A DNA stretch of 64,000 nt. Source: Alteromonas genovensis. Lineage in GTDB: Bacteria; Pseudomonadota; Gammaproteobacteria; Enterobacterales; Alteromonadaceae. Location of the stretch: positions 1 through 64,000 of the forward strand of contig NZ_JAAAWO010000006.1 in NCBI RefSeq assembly GCF_010500895.1, written 5' to 3'. The notes beneath the pieces were generated by a model. The model searched no databases, was not told the origin of the DNA, and saw only the letters and a program-made list of their open reading frames with translations. This document shows positions 43,662 to 53,558 of the stretch, piece after piece. How positions within the stretch are numbered: the first letter of the stretch is position 1; each line of letters starts with the position of its first letter. Both the position numbers and the translations under genes were made by a program.

Positions 43662-45685
43662 GTTACATCCTCCACGACGGTCCTATCGACATCACAGTTA
43701 TATCTAGAGACAGCTCTTTTTTCTCCTTTTACGCTCAAGTAGTCTATTTCTTTATCTCTTTTGTCACTTGTTTCTTCAAGTATCAGTAGATACTCTTTTC
43801 CAACCTTTGATCTAATTTCCTTGTCCATAGCCTTTGACCACTGGCTTGACGATACAAGAAAAATTACTTGTCTCGCTTGCTTCGGTAACTCGCTTACCAC
43901 GACATTCCGATATTTATTGTCAAGAACGCCGAATGGCGCATCAATAAGCAATGGTGCTACTGTAGCAGACGACAAAATAGGGTCCTTAACATCTCTTCTG
44001 CTTGCAGCAAAATTTATTAGAGAAGATGTTATTGTCAAATTGAGCAATAAATTTAAGCCATCACCTTGGCTTACCTTGTTGTCATATTTATCAAGTAATT
44101 GGAACGAAAAATTAGATGGCTCGACTTTAATCTTGAAGTCGTGACGGGAAAATCTATCTAGCGACTTATTCACTTCGGTTAAAACATGTAACCGTATATT
44201 CTTTTCCGTTTTTCCGAGATGGCTTTCAATAACCTCAGCAAGTTCCTCTACAAATAACTTTTTAAGTTGCACGGCAGAGAGGGCATCATTGTTAGGCGTT
44301 GCATCTTTTAGCTTTCTTTCAAGCCCAGCTTTCAACGCGCTATTAGTCTCAATACTACCTTCTAATTTGCCGATCGACTTATCAGTAATGCTAACGTCGT
44401 TTAGAAGTTTTTTCTTACTATTTTGAAGTTTTTGAATTCTGTCCTCTGGTATGAGTCCGATTTTTTCAACAATCTCCGCTAATTCTTTTTTCTTAACCGC
44501 TAATCGTTCATGCGTTTGTTGAAGTGTTTCGATGTTTTCTTTAATATTGTCGGCCGCTAATTCATGGAGCGTTTTAATATCCTGAATTTGAGCTCTTATA
44601 CCAGAAAGGCGTTGCAGCAAAACCGGGTTTGCAGCTTGTGACAACATACCTGCGATTTTTTCATAAGCGTCTTTTTGACTAGCTAGGTCGTTGCCACAAA
44701 TACACTCTTTTGCTTCTAGGATATCTTTAATAAATGTTTCGTTATATGGCTCAGGGAGCCGCCCTTTCAGTTCCGACTCGTCAATAAAGTCCTGAGAGGT
44801 AGAGGCGAAGTCATAGCCAAAAACTGCCCACCCATACCTAGCTATATTTGAAACCTTTTTGATATTCGCCGAACGAATATTTTTCTTCAATTCTATAATT
44901 TCTCGTTCTAATGAACGTTCTTTTTGTTTTAAATTTTGTAAGTCATGGTTATTAATTTGATCGAGCTGAGTTTCAACGTCTTGGAGTTGTTTTTTTAACT
45001 TAGGAAGTAGTTCATTTTTCCCACTTAGAGCTTCTATATCAATACTAAGGCTATCTTCAATGTCATCTAATTTCTGGCGAAGTTTTTTTGCTTCCCCGCT
45101 TGTATCTAACTCCGCGATTTTACTTCTTAGATTCTTGCTGAGGCTCTTTAGGTCAGTAATAAGACGATTCGCTACCTCAAAGCCCAATATATCTCGGATA
45201 GATTTGGCCAGGTCACTACCATTGTTCCCTACATTAACTGCGTTACTGCCCTCACCTTGAAAAAAGAAATATTCGGCCATCTCTTTGGGAAGGAGAGTAT
45301 TAATAACAATAGTAGGGTCAGGCAGTGAAGAACCAAGAGTATCACCAGAATATGGGTATATAACTAGTTTTGATTTACGGGTCTTTTGATCGTAGTCCCT
45401 TAGGAGAAGATAATGCTTTTCATTTTCTTCAAATTCTATTTCTACGCTACAGCGCGATTTACCTTGCTTTAATGCAGTATTATTTACTAAATCTTTTTTA
45501 TTTAAAAAGTTATTTGTAAATGTTTCAAAGAATGCCCATTTCACAGCATTAAGTATAGCAGTTTTTCCGACTCCATTTTCACCGCGTATGACTGTTACAT
45601 TTTTTTCTTTCTCTGTGGCGAAATTTAATTCCACCTCACCGTAATATTGCCTAAAGTTTTTTATTTTTACTCTTTTAATTAACAT
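43658..45685 (-). CDS. SMC/Rad50-like ATPase of the phosphorothioation restriction module (DndD-like)
   Basis: 675 aa. Starts IKNFRQYYGEVEL with Walker A GENGVGKT (35-42), has long coiled coils on both sides of a central CICGND motif (single CxC-x-type hook), and ends with LLIDAPFGVLDNKYR (Walker B/D-loop). The N-terminus is DndD-like, but no DndE or DndB is nearby, so it more likely belongs to the restriction half of an Ssp-type locus. It overlaps both neighbours. Action on DNA ends or nicking is inferred from the family. Confidence 0.75.
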   Translation of the reverse strand: MLIKRVKIKNFRQYYGEVELNFATEKEKNVTVIRGENGVGKTAILNAVKWAFFETFTNNFLNKKDLVNNTALKQGKSRCSVEIEFEENEKHYLLLRDYDQKTRKSKLVIYPYSGDTLGSSLPDPTIVINTLLPKEMAEYFFFQGEGSNAVNVGNNGSDLAKSIRDILGFEVANRLITDLKSLSKNLRSKIAELDTSGEAKKLRQKLDDIEDSLSIDIEALSGKNELLPKLKKQLQDVETQLDQINNHDLQNLKQKERSLEREIIELKKNIRSANIKKVSNIARYGWAVFGYDFASTSQDFIDESELKGRLPEPYNETFIKDILEAKECICGNDLASQKDAYEKIAGMLSQAANPVLLQRLSGIRAQIQDIKTLHELAADNIKENIETLQQTHERLAVKKKELAEIVEKIGLIPEDRIQKLQNSKKKLLNDVSITDKSIGKLEGSIETNSALKAGLERKLKDATPNNDALSAVQLKKLFVEELAEVIESHLGKTEKNIRLHVLTEVNKSLDRFSRHDFKIKVEPSNFSFQLLDKYDNKVSQGDGLNLLLNLTITSSLINFAASRRDVKDPILSSATVAPLLIDAPFGVLDNKYRNVVVSELPKQARQVIFLVSSSQWSKAMDKEIRSKVGKEYLLILEETSDKRDKEIDYLSVKGEKRAVSRYNCDVDRTVVEDVT

Positions 45686-45887
45686 TTTTTAGCTCACGAT
45701 AGTTTTTCATTTCCTTATCTATCTCTAATTCAATTTTTTTATTTTTTTGAGATAATGTTCCATATATCGCCTGTCGTTCAATAACTAACAGTTTTTCAAT
45801 AGTTCTGAAATATATGTCATCTTTTTTCTCCTGCATATGCTCTTCCTTTAACCTTTTTAACTCGCTAATTATATCATCCATAATCAA
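45675..45887 (-). CDS. 70-aa coiled-coil protein between helicase and ATPase genes
   Basis: 70 aa, almost all charged helix (ELKRLKEEHMQEKKDDIYF). It overlaps the upstream helicase gene by ATGA and the downstream ATPase gene by 11 bases, so it is part of the translated chain, not a spurious frame. Likely a subunit or adaptor of the SMC-like ATPase. Easily missed by annotation because of its size. Confidence 0.65.
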   Translation of the reverse strand: MIMDDIISELKRLKEEHMQEKKDDIYFRTIEKLLVIERQAIYGTLSQKNKKIELEIDKEMKNYRELKNVN

Positions 45888-48040
45888 ACCTCTTTTATAT
45901 CAATATCAAATTGGCCCGCAATTCTTTCCGCTTCTTTTTGGCATTCAGGCCTATTAAGTGATGGCCTTACAAAGTCCATCACTCTTTTTAATTCTTTTTT
46001 AACTAGATCTTTAGTGCTACCTATTTCTGAATTTCTATCCGGCAAAACCACGAAGTCGTAAATAGTTGCTTCTTTTTTTCCAGAATACTTTCTGAGTATC
46101 CGTCCCCTTCTTTGAATAAACTGCCTACTATTAGTGCTACTAGCCATGATATAAGCCGTATTACATTGAGGTATATCTATTCCTTCATCTAGCACTCTCA
46201 TGGACACAAGTGCGTCAATGTTTTTTTCAACAAAGCTATTCATTATCTCTAATCTAGCTTTACTACTCTCTTTGGAAGTAAATTTAGAAACTTTCCATCC
46301 ATTTCTCCGCAGCACTGCAGCTATTCTTTCTAGTTCTGATTGGATAACTTGCTCATCATCTTCTGAGTTCGCTTTTCCTTCACCAGTGTAAAAAAGGGTA
46401 TGAGATTTATCATCATTTTTATTGGCAATTAATTGCTTCTCTAGTGCATTCTCTTTATTACTTGCGTTTTGAACAACCTTGTTTCTTTCTCTGATTGCAT
46501 TTGCCAGTTGCGTATTCCTGGATGAGCTATCAATACTCATTTGCCGACCAATTTCCTTTGTTAACTTTAAGTATTCTGCGTGCTCGTACGAAGTGAGGTA
46601 AACTTCTACGATATGATATCTATACGGAGTCAAAACTTTATCATCTAGAGCGTCTTCTAGTGTATATTCGGCAATTACTGGGCCGTAATAAGAGAGCAAG
46701 TAAGACTTCTCTGTATCGCGCTCTAAATAGTCTTCATCTTCTATGTATGGTGTTGCTGAAAGGCCCATTTTATATTCTGCTTGAGGGAGGGCTCGTGCCA
46801 TGCTTTCTGTTCCATGCCTGTGGCATTCGTCGCCTATGAAAAAAATCGCGTTTGGACTAATTCTATCGATATGCTGTTTAAAAACTTTACTTTCTCTGAG
46901 TGTTTTATTTACAACAACTATCGATAAAAATTCAATGTTGCCTAGTAGAAGATTAGAAATTTTGTTTGATAATTCATTTTGCCATTTGTTTGTGGAGCCA
47001 AAGCAGCGAGTAGGCTGCATTCCAAAGATTTTGAGTTCTTTACACCATTGCTCAGCGAGTGCGACGTAAGGTACGGCTACAATCACGCACATTTTTCTTG
47101 GTTTCTTTGCTGCTTCAAAAATTTTGGCAATTCCATACATCGCGGTGATAGTTTTGCCCGCGCCAGTAGCTAACTTGAATAGGCCGTGTAAACCATTATT
47201 GTACCAATTAGCAAGCGCGTCTTTTTGATGCTGATAAACCCGGAAGGGGTTTCCTTGTATTTCGGTTGGTACGAAAGGATAGTTATGTTTTGCAAGTTCT
47301 GATAGCTCTTCTTCCCATGCGCACTCATCAATGTCGTACAAGTCTATGCTGCTGTTTGCAATGTAGTCTCTTGATATTTTTTCATATAGTTCGGAGGGCA
47401 TATCTAAACAAAAGATATCTTTTTCTTCGTTACACCATAGCTTTTCAAAACCTTGCTGAAAATTTTGAGCAAATTCTTCATAGATTTCTTTTTTCCAATT
47501 TTTATAGACTGCAAAGGACTCAAAATTGAAACCGGGGTGGATGGCATTAGTCGTTTCATTTGCAGAACCATGGAACAATACCTTATTCCCTTTAGTATCT
47601 GTAATAATACCTACTTTTTCGTGGTACATTCCCTGTCTTTTAAACGCGAATTTTAGTTTTAGTTTCCCTGTAGCCACTAATAATGAGAAGAGTGCTAGCC
47701 TTTCTTTTTCAAGTTTTAAATCCGCAGCGCCATATAGTTCTATGAGGGAATTAGTTACTTTTTTGTCGATATGCTCTTTTGATTTCCCATGCTTTAGTGC
47801 TTCAAATTCATCTTCTGAAAGTGGAAAACCCACTATTAATCGCATCTGGCCATCATTCTTAATAATCGATGAAATCCCCTTTAAAGCATATGCGATCAAT
47901 GCCGTTGAGAAATAGCCAACGGCACGGTCATAATATTTGGCAGTAGATAATGCTGGGATGTAGAAATCATTTAAGAGATCATCAGTTCCTGAACGGTAAG
48001 TTGATTTTAGCTCTAATTCTTTTAAGTCTTTAGTTGGCAA
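45884..48040 (-). CDS. Phosphorothioation-system restriction protein: PLD nuclease and SF2 helicase
   Basis: 718 aa. N-terminal phospholipase-D-like nuclease: MYHEKVGIITD gives H140-x-K142, followed by FHGSANET. SF2 helicase: Walker A ATGAGKT (291-297), FIGDECHRHG (DECH box), and motif VI QRRGRILRK. This order matches the family named 'DNA phosphorothioation system restriction enzyme' (TIGR04095). First gene of a four-gene overlapping operon divergent from sspB. Probably damages unmodified invading DNA. Confidence 0.82.
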   Translation of the reverse strand: MPTKDLKELELKSTYRSGTDDLLNDFYIPALSTAKYYDRAVGYFSTALIAYALKGISSIIKNDGQMRLIVGFPLSEDEFEALKHGKSKEHIDKKVTNSLIELYGAADLKLEKERLALFSLLVATGKLKLKFAFKRQGMYHEKVGIITDTKGNKVLFHGSANETTNAIHPGFNFESFAVYKNWKKEIYEEFAQNFQQGFEKLWCNEEKDIFCLDMPSELYEKISRDYIANSSIDLYDIDECAWEEELSELAKHNYPFVPTEIQGNPFRVYQHQKDALANWYNNGLHGLFKLATGAGKTITAMYGIAKIFEAAKKPRKMCVIVAVPYVALAEQWCKELKIFGMQPTRCFGSTNKWQNELSNKISNLLLGNIEFLSIVVVNKTLRESKVFKQHIDRISPNAIFFIGDECHRHGTESMARALPQAEYKMGLSATPYIEDEDYLERDTEKSYLLSYYGPVIAEYTLEDALDDKVLTPYRYHIVEVYLTSYEHAEYLKLTKEIGRQMSIDSSSRNTQLANAIRERNKVVQNASNKENALEKQLIANKNDDKSHTLFYTGEGKANSEDDEQVIQSELERIAAVLRRNGWKVSKFTSKESSKARLEIMNSFVEKNIDALVSMRVLDEGIDIPQCNTAYIMASSTNSRQFIQRRGRILRKYSGKKEATIYDFVVLPDRNSEIGSTKDLVKKELKRVMDFVRPSLNRPECQKEAERIAGQFDIDIKEV

Positions 48041-48100
48041 TCAAAATCCCTTTATATAGCGTTAGTTATATACTAAAGTAGTAAATCTAAACCCTGTCGG

Positions 48101-48124
48101 GCTCACTAGTCAAGTGAGCTTTTA
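48101..48124 (+). terminator. Hairpin GCTCACT-N5-AGTGAGC with T-rich tail in the divergent promoter
   Basis: Perfect 7-bp stem followed by TTTTATTTC on the + strand, ~120 bp before sspB. It could attenuate or insulate sspBCD transcription from antisense transcripts of the restriction module. The 48041-48243 gap otherwise contains only promoter-like A+T-rich DNA. Confidence 0.4.
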
Positions 48125-48243
48125 TTTCTGTAGCTTCAAATTTTCAGAAATAGTGTTCTGATATTTTTATAAATTGTATTTGCTTACAAGACTCTTATCG
48201 TTACAATCTTTTTTTGGATAAACTCTCCAGTAGGTAATGAACT

Positions 48244-49212
48244 ATGGAACCTAAATTCTCAGGGCACGAGACATTCCCTCTTAGATACGGGTGGCTTTAT
48301 AAATCCGCTAACCTTTTGAATGAAAAAACAAAATTAAGTACCTCTAATAGTGAAGATGTTCAAGACGCTATCGTTGAGCTAGGCGTTGGCAAGAACATGG
48401 TCAGTGCTATCCGCTACTGGAGTGAAGCTTGCTCTGTAATAAGAACTCAGAAGAACGATGCTACTCAGAGTCTCACAGATATCGGAAAATATCTTTTTCT
48501 CTCAGCGAAGGCAGCTGGAAGTGATATTGGTATAAAAGATAAGAAAGGCGCTAGCGATCCTTTCTTAGAAAAAATAGGAAGTGTTTGGTTAATTCATTTT
48601 CTCTTGAATTTTGACGAAAATATTCTTACATCTTATCGCTACTTTTTTAATCTTTGCTCGATGCAAGTATTTGAAAAAGATAAGTTAATTTTCGATATTG
48701 CTAATGATGTTAATACCTTGTGTAGTAAGAGCGTTAACGCGAGCACTATAAAAAAAGACTTAGATTGCTTTTTACATTCTTACGCTAGTAAATCTTCATC
48801 AGTTGGTAAAAAAAGTACCGGCGGAGGGGAAGAGCATTTTGCATCACCCCTTATAGAGCTTGGCCTTATAAGAGACCTTGGAAAGGGGAGTTATTCATCC
48901 TTATTAGATGAAAGGCCTAATTTGCCTATCGAAATTTTTGCTTATGCAATGCTGCGTTTCATCTTTGAAATAAAAGGCGCGGTAACTGCTGGCTTTGATT
49001 CGATACTTTCCGACCAATGCTCACCTGGAAAAATATTTCGTTTATCTGAGCGTGGGTTAGGTGTATTGCTAGATGGTGCAGTTAAGAAATATCCAAATTT
49101 ATTTAGTGAGACAGATACCCAAGGGATGCGTCAAATAAGATTGATGGCGTCGTTTGAAGAAAACGAAAACTTTCATTTCATTCTTGACGAGTACTACCGA
49201 GGCACCAAGTGA
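48244..49212 (+). CDS. sspB: DUF4007 protein, SspB-like
   Basis: 322 aa. The start KFSGHETFPLRYGWLYKSAN and VELGVGKNMVSAIRYW are the hallmark of DUF4007. In the single-strand phosphorothioation system this position is held by SspB, described as a nickase needed for sulfur insertion. It overlaps sspC (GTGA). It stands first of a three-gene unit with sspC and sspD. Confidence 0.8.
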   Translation: MEPKFSGHETFPLRYGWLYKSANLLNEKTKLSTSNSEDVQDAIVELGVGKNMVSAIRYWSEACSVIRTQKNDATQSLTDIGKYLFLSAKAAGSDIGIKDKKGASDPFLEKIGSVWLIHFLLNFDENILTSYRYFFNLCSMQVFEKDKLIFDIANDVNTLCSKSVNASTIKKDLDCFLHSYASKSSSVGKKSTGGGEEHFASPLIELGLIRDLGKGSYSSLLDERPNLPIEIFAYAMLRFIFEIKGAVTAGFDSILSDQCSPGKIFRLSERGLGVLLDGAVKKYPNLFSETDTQGMRQIRLMASFEENENFHFILDEYYRGTK

Positions 49213-52200
49213 TATCAATAAAACAAAACTATAAAAGCTCAACAAGGATAGATGGGGCGGTTGATAGTAAACAGTTCATCAATAACATTGTTTTACACGG
49301 TACCGCGCTCAGTACGTTAGACACGTTAGGGAAGGAAGTAAAAAATACTAGTCAAAGGTGTTTCACTCTTACTGGTACTTATGGCACGGGGAAGTCGACA
49401 TTTGCCCTTTACATGTCACTTTTGCTTTCAGAAAATAAAAAAGATAGAGCGTTAGCAAAGCAAAAGCTAGCTGAGGTGTCGCCGTCCAGTACTTTTTCAG
49501 AAGACCTTAATGTTAGAAAAGGGTGGAAGGTTGTAAAGTATGTTTGTGGGCTAGGCTCTCCTGCAGAGGGTTTAGCTAATAGTGTCTTAAGTGCACTCGG
49601 AGAAGCACCAGCGGTTGTTGGTTGTTCAGACCATCAGTATGTTGAGCTAATCAAAACCGCTTTAGCTTCAGCTGCAAAGCGAACAGACGGAGTATTAATT
49701 CTACTAGATGAAATGGGCAAAGCACTCGACTATCAATCTCGGGAGCAAAAAGACTTACACTTTTTTCAAGAGTTAGCTGACGCTATAGAGAAAAGTAAAA
49801 CACCTGTTGTGCTAGTTGGCTTTTTACATCAGTCGTTTGCAGAGTATGCACGTTCCATGACCTCCCACATTCAGCGCGAATGGGGTAAGGTACAAGGGCG
49901 TTACAGAGACATTGCCTATTCACCTTCAATTGATGAATCTCTGATTTTAATTGGCGAAACAGTGACTGCTGCGCCAGAGGTGAGTAAGAAAATAACAAAC
50001 AAATATTCGGATTTGGTTAAGGTAGTAGCTACCCATCTCGGTAAAGAGCGAAATATATTACATTCGCTTGAAAGGGCATTGCCGATAGACCCCGTAGTTA
50101 GCTTACTTTTAGGTCCAATATCAAAGCGTTCTTTTTCGCAAAACGAGAGAAGCCTTTTTGGGTTTCTTGCATCAAATGAAAAGCTGAGTTTCAATCAATT
50201 CGTAAACAATTTCTACAACAACGCAAAAAGCGTTAGCAAACTTCATTTATATAGCGCTAATCTATTCTGGCAATACTTAACAGTAAACCTAGATCATATT
50301 ATCTCTGCGAGTAGAGATGGCAAGATTTGGTTAGAAGCAAAAGATGCTTTATATAGGGCATCTTTAGATGGTAGCGAACTTCACGAAGCAATAACGAAGA
50401 CCGTTGCGTTAATAACAATGTTTGGATATCAACATCAACTTTTTGCTTCTCGCGATTTTCTTTTAAGCTATTTTGAACAATTAGGTTATTCGAAAACCAA
50501 GGTCTCAAATGCAATTGAAGAACTTGAGAAGTGGAAGGTTCTAATTTACCGCGATACGCATCAGGCTCTTACCATTTTTCAGGGAAGCGATATAGATGTA
50601 AATGAGTTGGTTGCAACTACCGTTGAGGCAATTAAGGATGGTGTTGATTGGGTCTCAGAGGTTCAGTCTACCAAGCATATTTTAGCTTCTGCGCACTATC
50701 ATAGAAAAGGCACAATGCGTTGGGCTGACATAAAACTGATAAACGAAAGTAGTGTAGGTGCTATCAAAGGACTTCCTGAAATTCCCCAAGATAACGAGCC
50801 CTTTTTATACTTTTACATTCCATCATCGCCAGCTGCATTAAATGCGCTTAGCGATTTAGTGGGTTCTCATAAGCGCATTGTATATGGTGAAACTTGCACT
50901 TCGGAAAGTTTAAAGTCACTTGCAATAGAGCAGCTGGCGCTCAAAAGTATCTTAAAAACAAATAAAGCATTAGTGCATGATAAAATTGCAAAAGAGGAAG
51001 TTAACGGCCGACTTCAGGCTAATGAGCGTGCTTTAGAAAGTGAGTTAGAAGGCATATTTAGTAAATCTAAATGGGTATATTGCGGCCGCTCATACAACGC
51101 AGAAAACTTAAGTTCATTAATTTCAACTTTTGCTGATGATATCTATTGTAAAGCGCCAACGATAGTCAATGAGCTAGTAAATAGAAATAAACCCTCGGGT
51201 AGCGCAAATGCCGCGATTAAAAAGCTAGTGTTTGCTATGGCTGAAAACTATGCTGAGGAGTTGCTGGGTCTTCCTGAAGACACCTTCCCTGCTGAAAAAG
51301 GGTTGTATTTTTCTTGCCTCAGAAACTTTGGACTTCATAGCGAGGCTGACTCTGAGTGGATATTTCCTGCTGAAGTAAGAAATGAGCTAGTCAACACGTT
51401 GTTTAGTGATACTCACGAAAATGTTGTATTAAAGGCTCAATCGCCGGTTTGGCTTTCTGATATTGATGATTTTTGGGCTGCGCCTCCTTATGGAATGACT
51501 AAAGGAATCCGGTCGATCTGGTTGATGGCTTTCGTACTTTCGCATTTAAAAGACTATGCTTTCTACGATAAAAACGAAGCGACGGGGGAGGTAATTTTCA
51601 TTACGCAACCTGATGAAGAATTTGCTCTAAAACTAATTCAAAAGCCACAGAACGTTGCTGTTCAGGCTATTCAAATTGACCAAGAAAAAACCGCCTATCT
51701 TAACAAGTTAGCAGAAGCACTCGACTCAGTAACTGGCAAAGAGTTTAACTATTCGAATGAAGTAACGCCCCTTAGAATTGCCGAAGGGCTAGTTACATTC
51801 TATTCAAAGTTGTCGAATTACACGGTGATGACGAAGAATATGACTAAAAAAGGGCGTAAGTTCCTAGAGGTCACCAAGAAAGCCTCAGATCCCCATGAGT
51901 ATCTGTTCAAGGCCATTCCAAAACTATTAAATACCGAGTTAGATAGTGTTGATGCTACTCAAATGACCGACTTGTTGAGCAATCTAAAAAATGCTCACAC
52001 TGAGATGCTCGCTAACTTTGAATCCTCAATTAAAAAGGCCCTTGGGGAGGAAAGAATTTCAGTAGAGACATGTACGGCCGTTATAAATTTCACAGCAGAC
52101 CACAAGTTAAAATCATTTGCTCAACGTTTGAGTGAGCAAACGGAAAATAGTACTAAGTGGGTTTCGAACGTTATCTCTTTACTGTCATCGAAGTCTGAGA

Positions 52201-52424
52201 AGAACTGGGACGATCTTGCCATTACTAAAGCACAGGCTGAATTGCCCGAATTAGTCGAAAAATTTAAGATATCGGCGCATAGGGCAGAGTTTAAAGACTT
52301 GAGCGCTGAAACAATTAAAAAGGACTTTAAAGTTCAGGTAAACGCCATTACTAAATCACTGGACGGCCTGGACAGTAATAAGAAAAAGGCGCTATTGGTT
52401 GCCTTGCTTGAAGAGTTTAAATAA
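49209..52424 (+). CDS. sspC: Large P-loop ATPase, SspC-like
   Basis: 1071 aa. N-terminal third has Walker A GTYGTGKS (56-63) and Walker B GVLILLDEMGKAL; the rest is mostly helical without recognised enzyme motifs. The SspC protein of SspABCD loci is an ATPase of about this size between SspB and SspD. GTG start overlaps the sspB stop. Resemblance to BREX BrxC is limited to the P-loop architecture. Confidence 0.78.
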   Translation: MISIKQNYKSSTRIDGAVDSKQFINNIVLHGTALSTLDTLGKEVKNTSQRCFTLTGTYGTGKSTFALYMSLLLSENKKDRALAKQKLAEVSPSSTFSEDLNVRKGWKVVKYVCGLGSPAEGLANSVLSALGEAPAVVGCSDHQYVELIKTALASAAKRTDGVLILLDEMGKALDYQSREQKDLHFFQELADAIEKSKTPVVLVGFLHQSFAEYARSMTSHIQREWGKVQGRYRDIAYSPSIDESLILIGETVTAAPEVSKKITNKYSDLVKVVATHLGKERNILHSLERALPIDPVVSLLLGPISKRSFSQNERSLFGFLASNEKLSFNQFVNNFYNNAKSVSKLHLYSANLFWQYLTVNLDHIISASRDGKIWLEAKDALYRASLDGSELHEAITKTVALITMFGYQHQLFASRDFLLSYFEQLGYSKTKVSNAIEELEKWKVLIYRDTHQALTIFQGSDIDVNELVATTVEAIKDGVDWVSEVQSTKHILASAHYHRKGTMRWADIKLINESSVGAIKGLPEIPQDNEPFLYFYIPSSPAALNALSDLVGSHKRIVYGETCTSESLKSLAIEQLALKSILKTNKALVHDKIAKEEVNGRLQANERALESELEGIFSKSKWVYCGRSYNAENLSSLISTFADDIYCKAPTIVNELVNRNKPSGSANAAIKKLVFAMAENYAEELLGLPEDTFPAEKGLYFSCLRNFGLHSEADSEWIFPAEVRNELVNTLFSDTHENVVLKAQSPVWLSDIDDFWAAPPYGMTKGIRSIWLMAFVLSHLKDYAFYDKNEATGEVIFITQPDEEFALKLIQKPQNVAVQAIQIDQEKTAYLNKLAEALDSVTGKEFNYSNEVTPLRIAEGLVTFYSKLSNYTVMTKNMTKKGRKFLEVTKKASDPHEYLFKAIPKLLNTELDSVDATQMTDLLSNLKNAHTEMLANFESSIKKALGEERISVETCTAVINFTADHKLKSFAQRLSEQTENSTKWVSNVISLLSSKSEKNWDDLAITKAQAELPELVEKFKISAHRAEFKDLSAETIKKDFKVQVNAITKSLDGLDSNKKKALLVALLEEFK

Positions 52425-52438
52425 GGAGATATTAAAAA

Positions 52439-53557
52439 TTGAATTCTAAGAAAACGCTTCACGTTCTGGGACTTTCCGGTGGCAAAGATAGTGCAGCGTT
52501 AGCGATGTATATGCGTGATAATTATCCTGAACTCGATATTCAGTATTACTTCACGGATACGGGTAAAGAGTTACCTGAGGTAAACATTTTTATCGATAAG
52601 CTGAGAGGGTATCTAGGCAAAGAGATAATAGATCCCTATGAAGAAGTGTTTACGTCTAACCGTAAAAAGAAAGATTTCGACTACCACTTAGAGCAGCATA
52701 AAAATTACTTACCATCCCCGCAAGCGCGCTGGTGCACAATTCAAATGAAGCTAGTGCCATTTGAGCAGTGGGTAAAAAAGAAAATAGAAGAAGAGGGGTA
52801 CGAAGAGATTGTATCCTATGTGGGGATAAGGGCTGATGAGCCAGCGCGTGACGGCTTTCTTACTAACAACGTTACAGAAGAATACATCACGATTAAAATG
52901 CCCTTTAGGGAAGATGGCCTTAATCGGCAGGATATTTTGTCTATTCTCCAGCAAGCCGACTTGTACAGTGACGATGAGGAAGTCCAAGCTTTTAGAGAAC
53001 TAAAGCTGGGCTGCAATGGTGTTGAGCAAACGCTTCCGGAAGAGCTTTTAGAGCAGCATTTCGAGCAGCGTTTGGAACATATTAAAACCGATCCGAATCA
53101 TCCATATTTTCGCTCTAATATAAGTATTACAACCCTTGCTAAGGTTGTAAGTGCAATGGACCAAGGTAAGCCGGGCTATTATGGCTGGCGCTCAAGAAGC
53201 GGCTGCACTTTTTGCTTTTATCAGCAAAAAATCGAATGGCTTCGCCTCATGGAAATTTACCCTGATGCCTATGAAGAAGCCAAACAATATGAGAAAGCAG
53301 CTGAAGACGAGAGGCCAGACGGGACGTTTTATTGGTTAGGTAAAGGAACACCTCTTTCTGTTCTTGAAGACGAAGAGCGAAAGCAGTTGATAGTGGATAA
53401 CCATAAAAAACGTTACGATCGCTTTGTCAAAAAGCAAGAACGCCAGCGAGCTAGAAACCCGCTACAAAAAATTATTTACTTCTCAGATGTAGATGTAATG
53501 GATGAAATCTATGATCAAGCGGAAGGCGGCGGTGCTTGTGTTACTTGCTACAAGTAG
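52439..53557 (+). CDS. sspD: PAPS-reductase-family ATP pyrophosphatase, SspD-like
   Basis: 372 aa. The PP-loop SGGKDS (13-18) and RWCTIQMK pattern place it in the PAPS reductase/ATP-pyrophosphatase family, as DndC and SspD. C-terminal cysteines GCTFCFYQQK and CVTCYK could hold an Fe-S cluster. It adenylates or activates the backbone for sulfur insertion. TTG start preceded by AAGGAG; the gene follows sspC by 14 bases. Confidence 0.82.
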   Translation: MNSKKTLHVLGLSGGKDSAALAMYMRDNYPELDIQYYFTDTGKELPEVNIFIDKLRGYLGKEIIDPYEEVFTSNRKKKDFDYHLEQHKNYLPSPQARWCTIQMKLVPFEQWVKKKIEEEGYEEIVSYVGIRADEPARDGFLTNNVTEEYITIKMPFREDGLNRQDILSILQQADLYSDDEEVQAFRELKLGCNGVEQTLPEELLEQHFEQRLEHIKTDPNHPYFRSNISITTLAKVVSAMDQGKPGYYGWRSRSGCTFCFYQQKIEWLRLMEIYPDAYEEAKQYEKAAEDERPDGTFYWLGKGTPLSVLEDEERKQLIVDNHKKRYDRFVKKQERQRARNPLQKIIYFSDVDVMDEIYDQAEGGGACVTCYK

Positions 53558-53558
53558 C

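Noticed and set aside
43658..45685. Canonical DndBCDE locus
   Set aside because: No DndE or DndB and the sulfur genes are of the DUF4007 (Ssp) type; the SMC-like gene is better placed in the restriction module.
49209..52424. BREX BrxC/PglY
   Set aside because: P-loop architecture is similar but PglX, PglZ and BrxL are absent.
52439..53557. Assimilatory PAPS reductase (CysH)
   Set aside because: No cysDNIJ neighbours, tight linkage to DUF4007 and ATPase genes, and extra C-terminal cysteines favour SspD/DndC.
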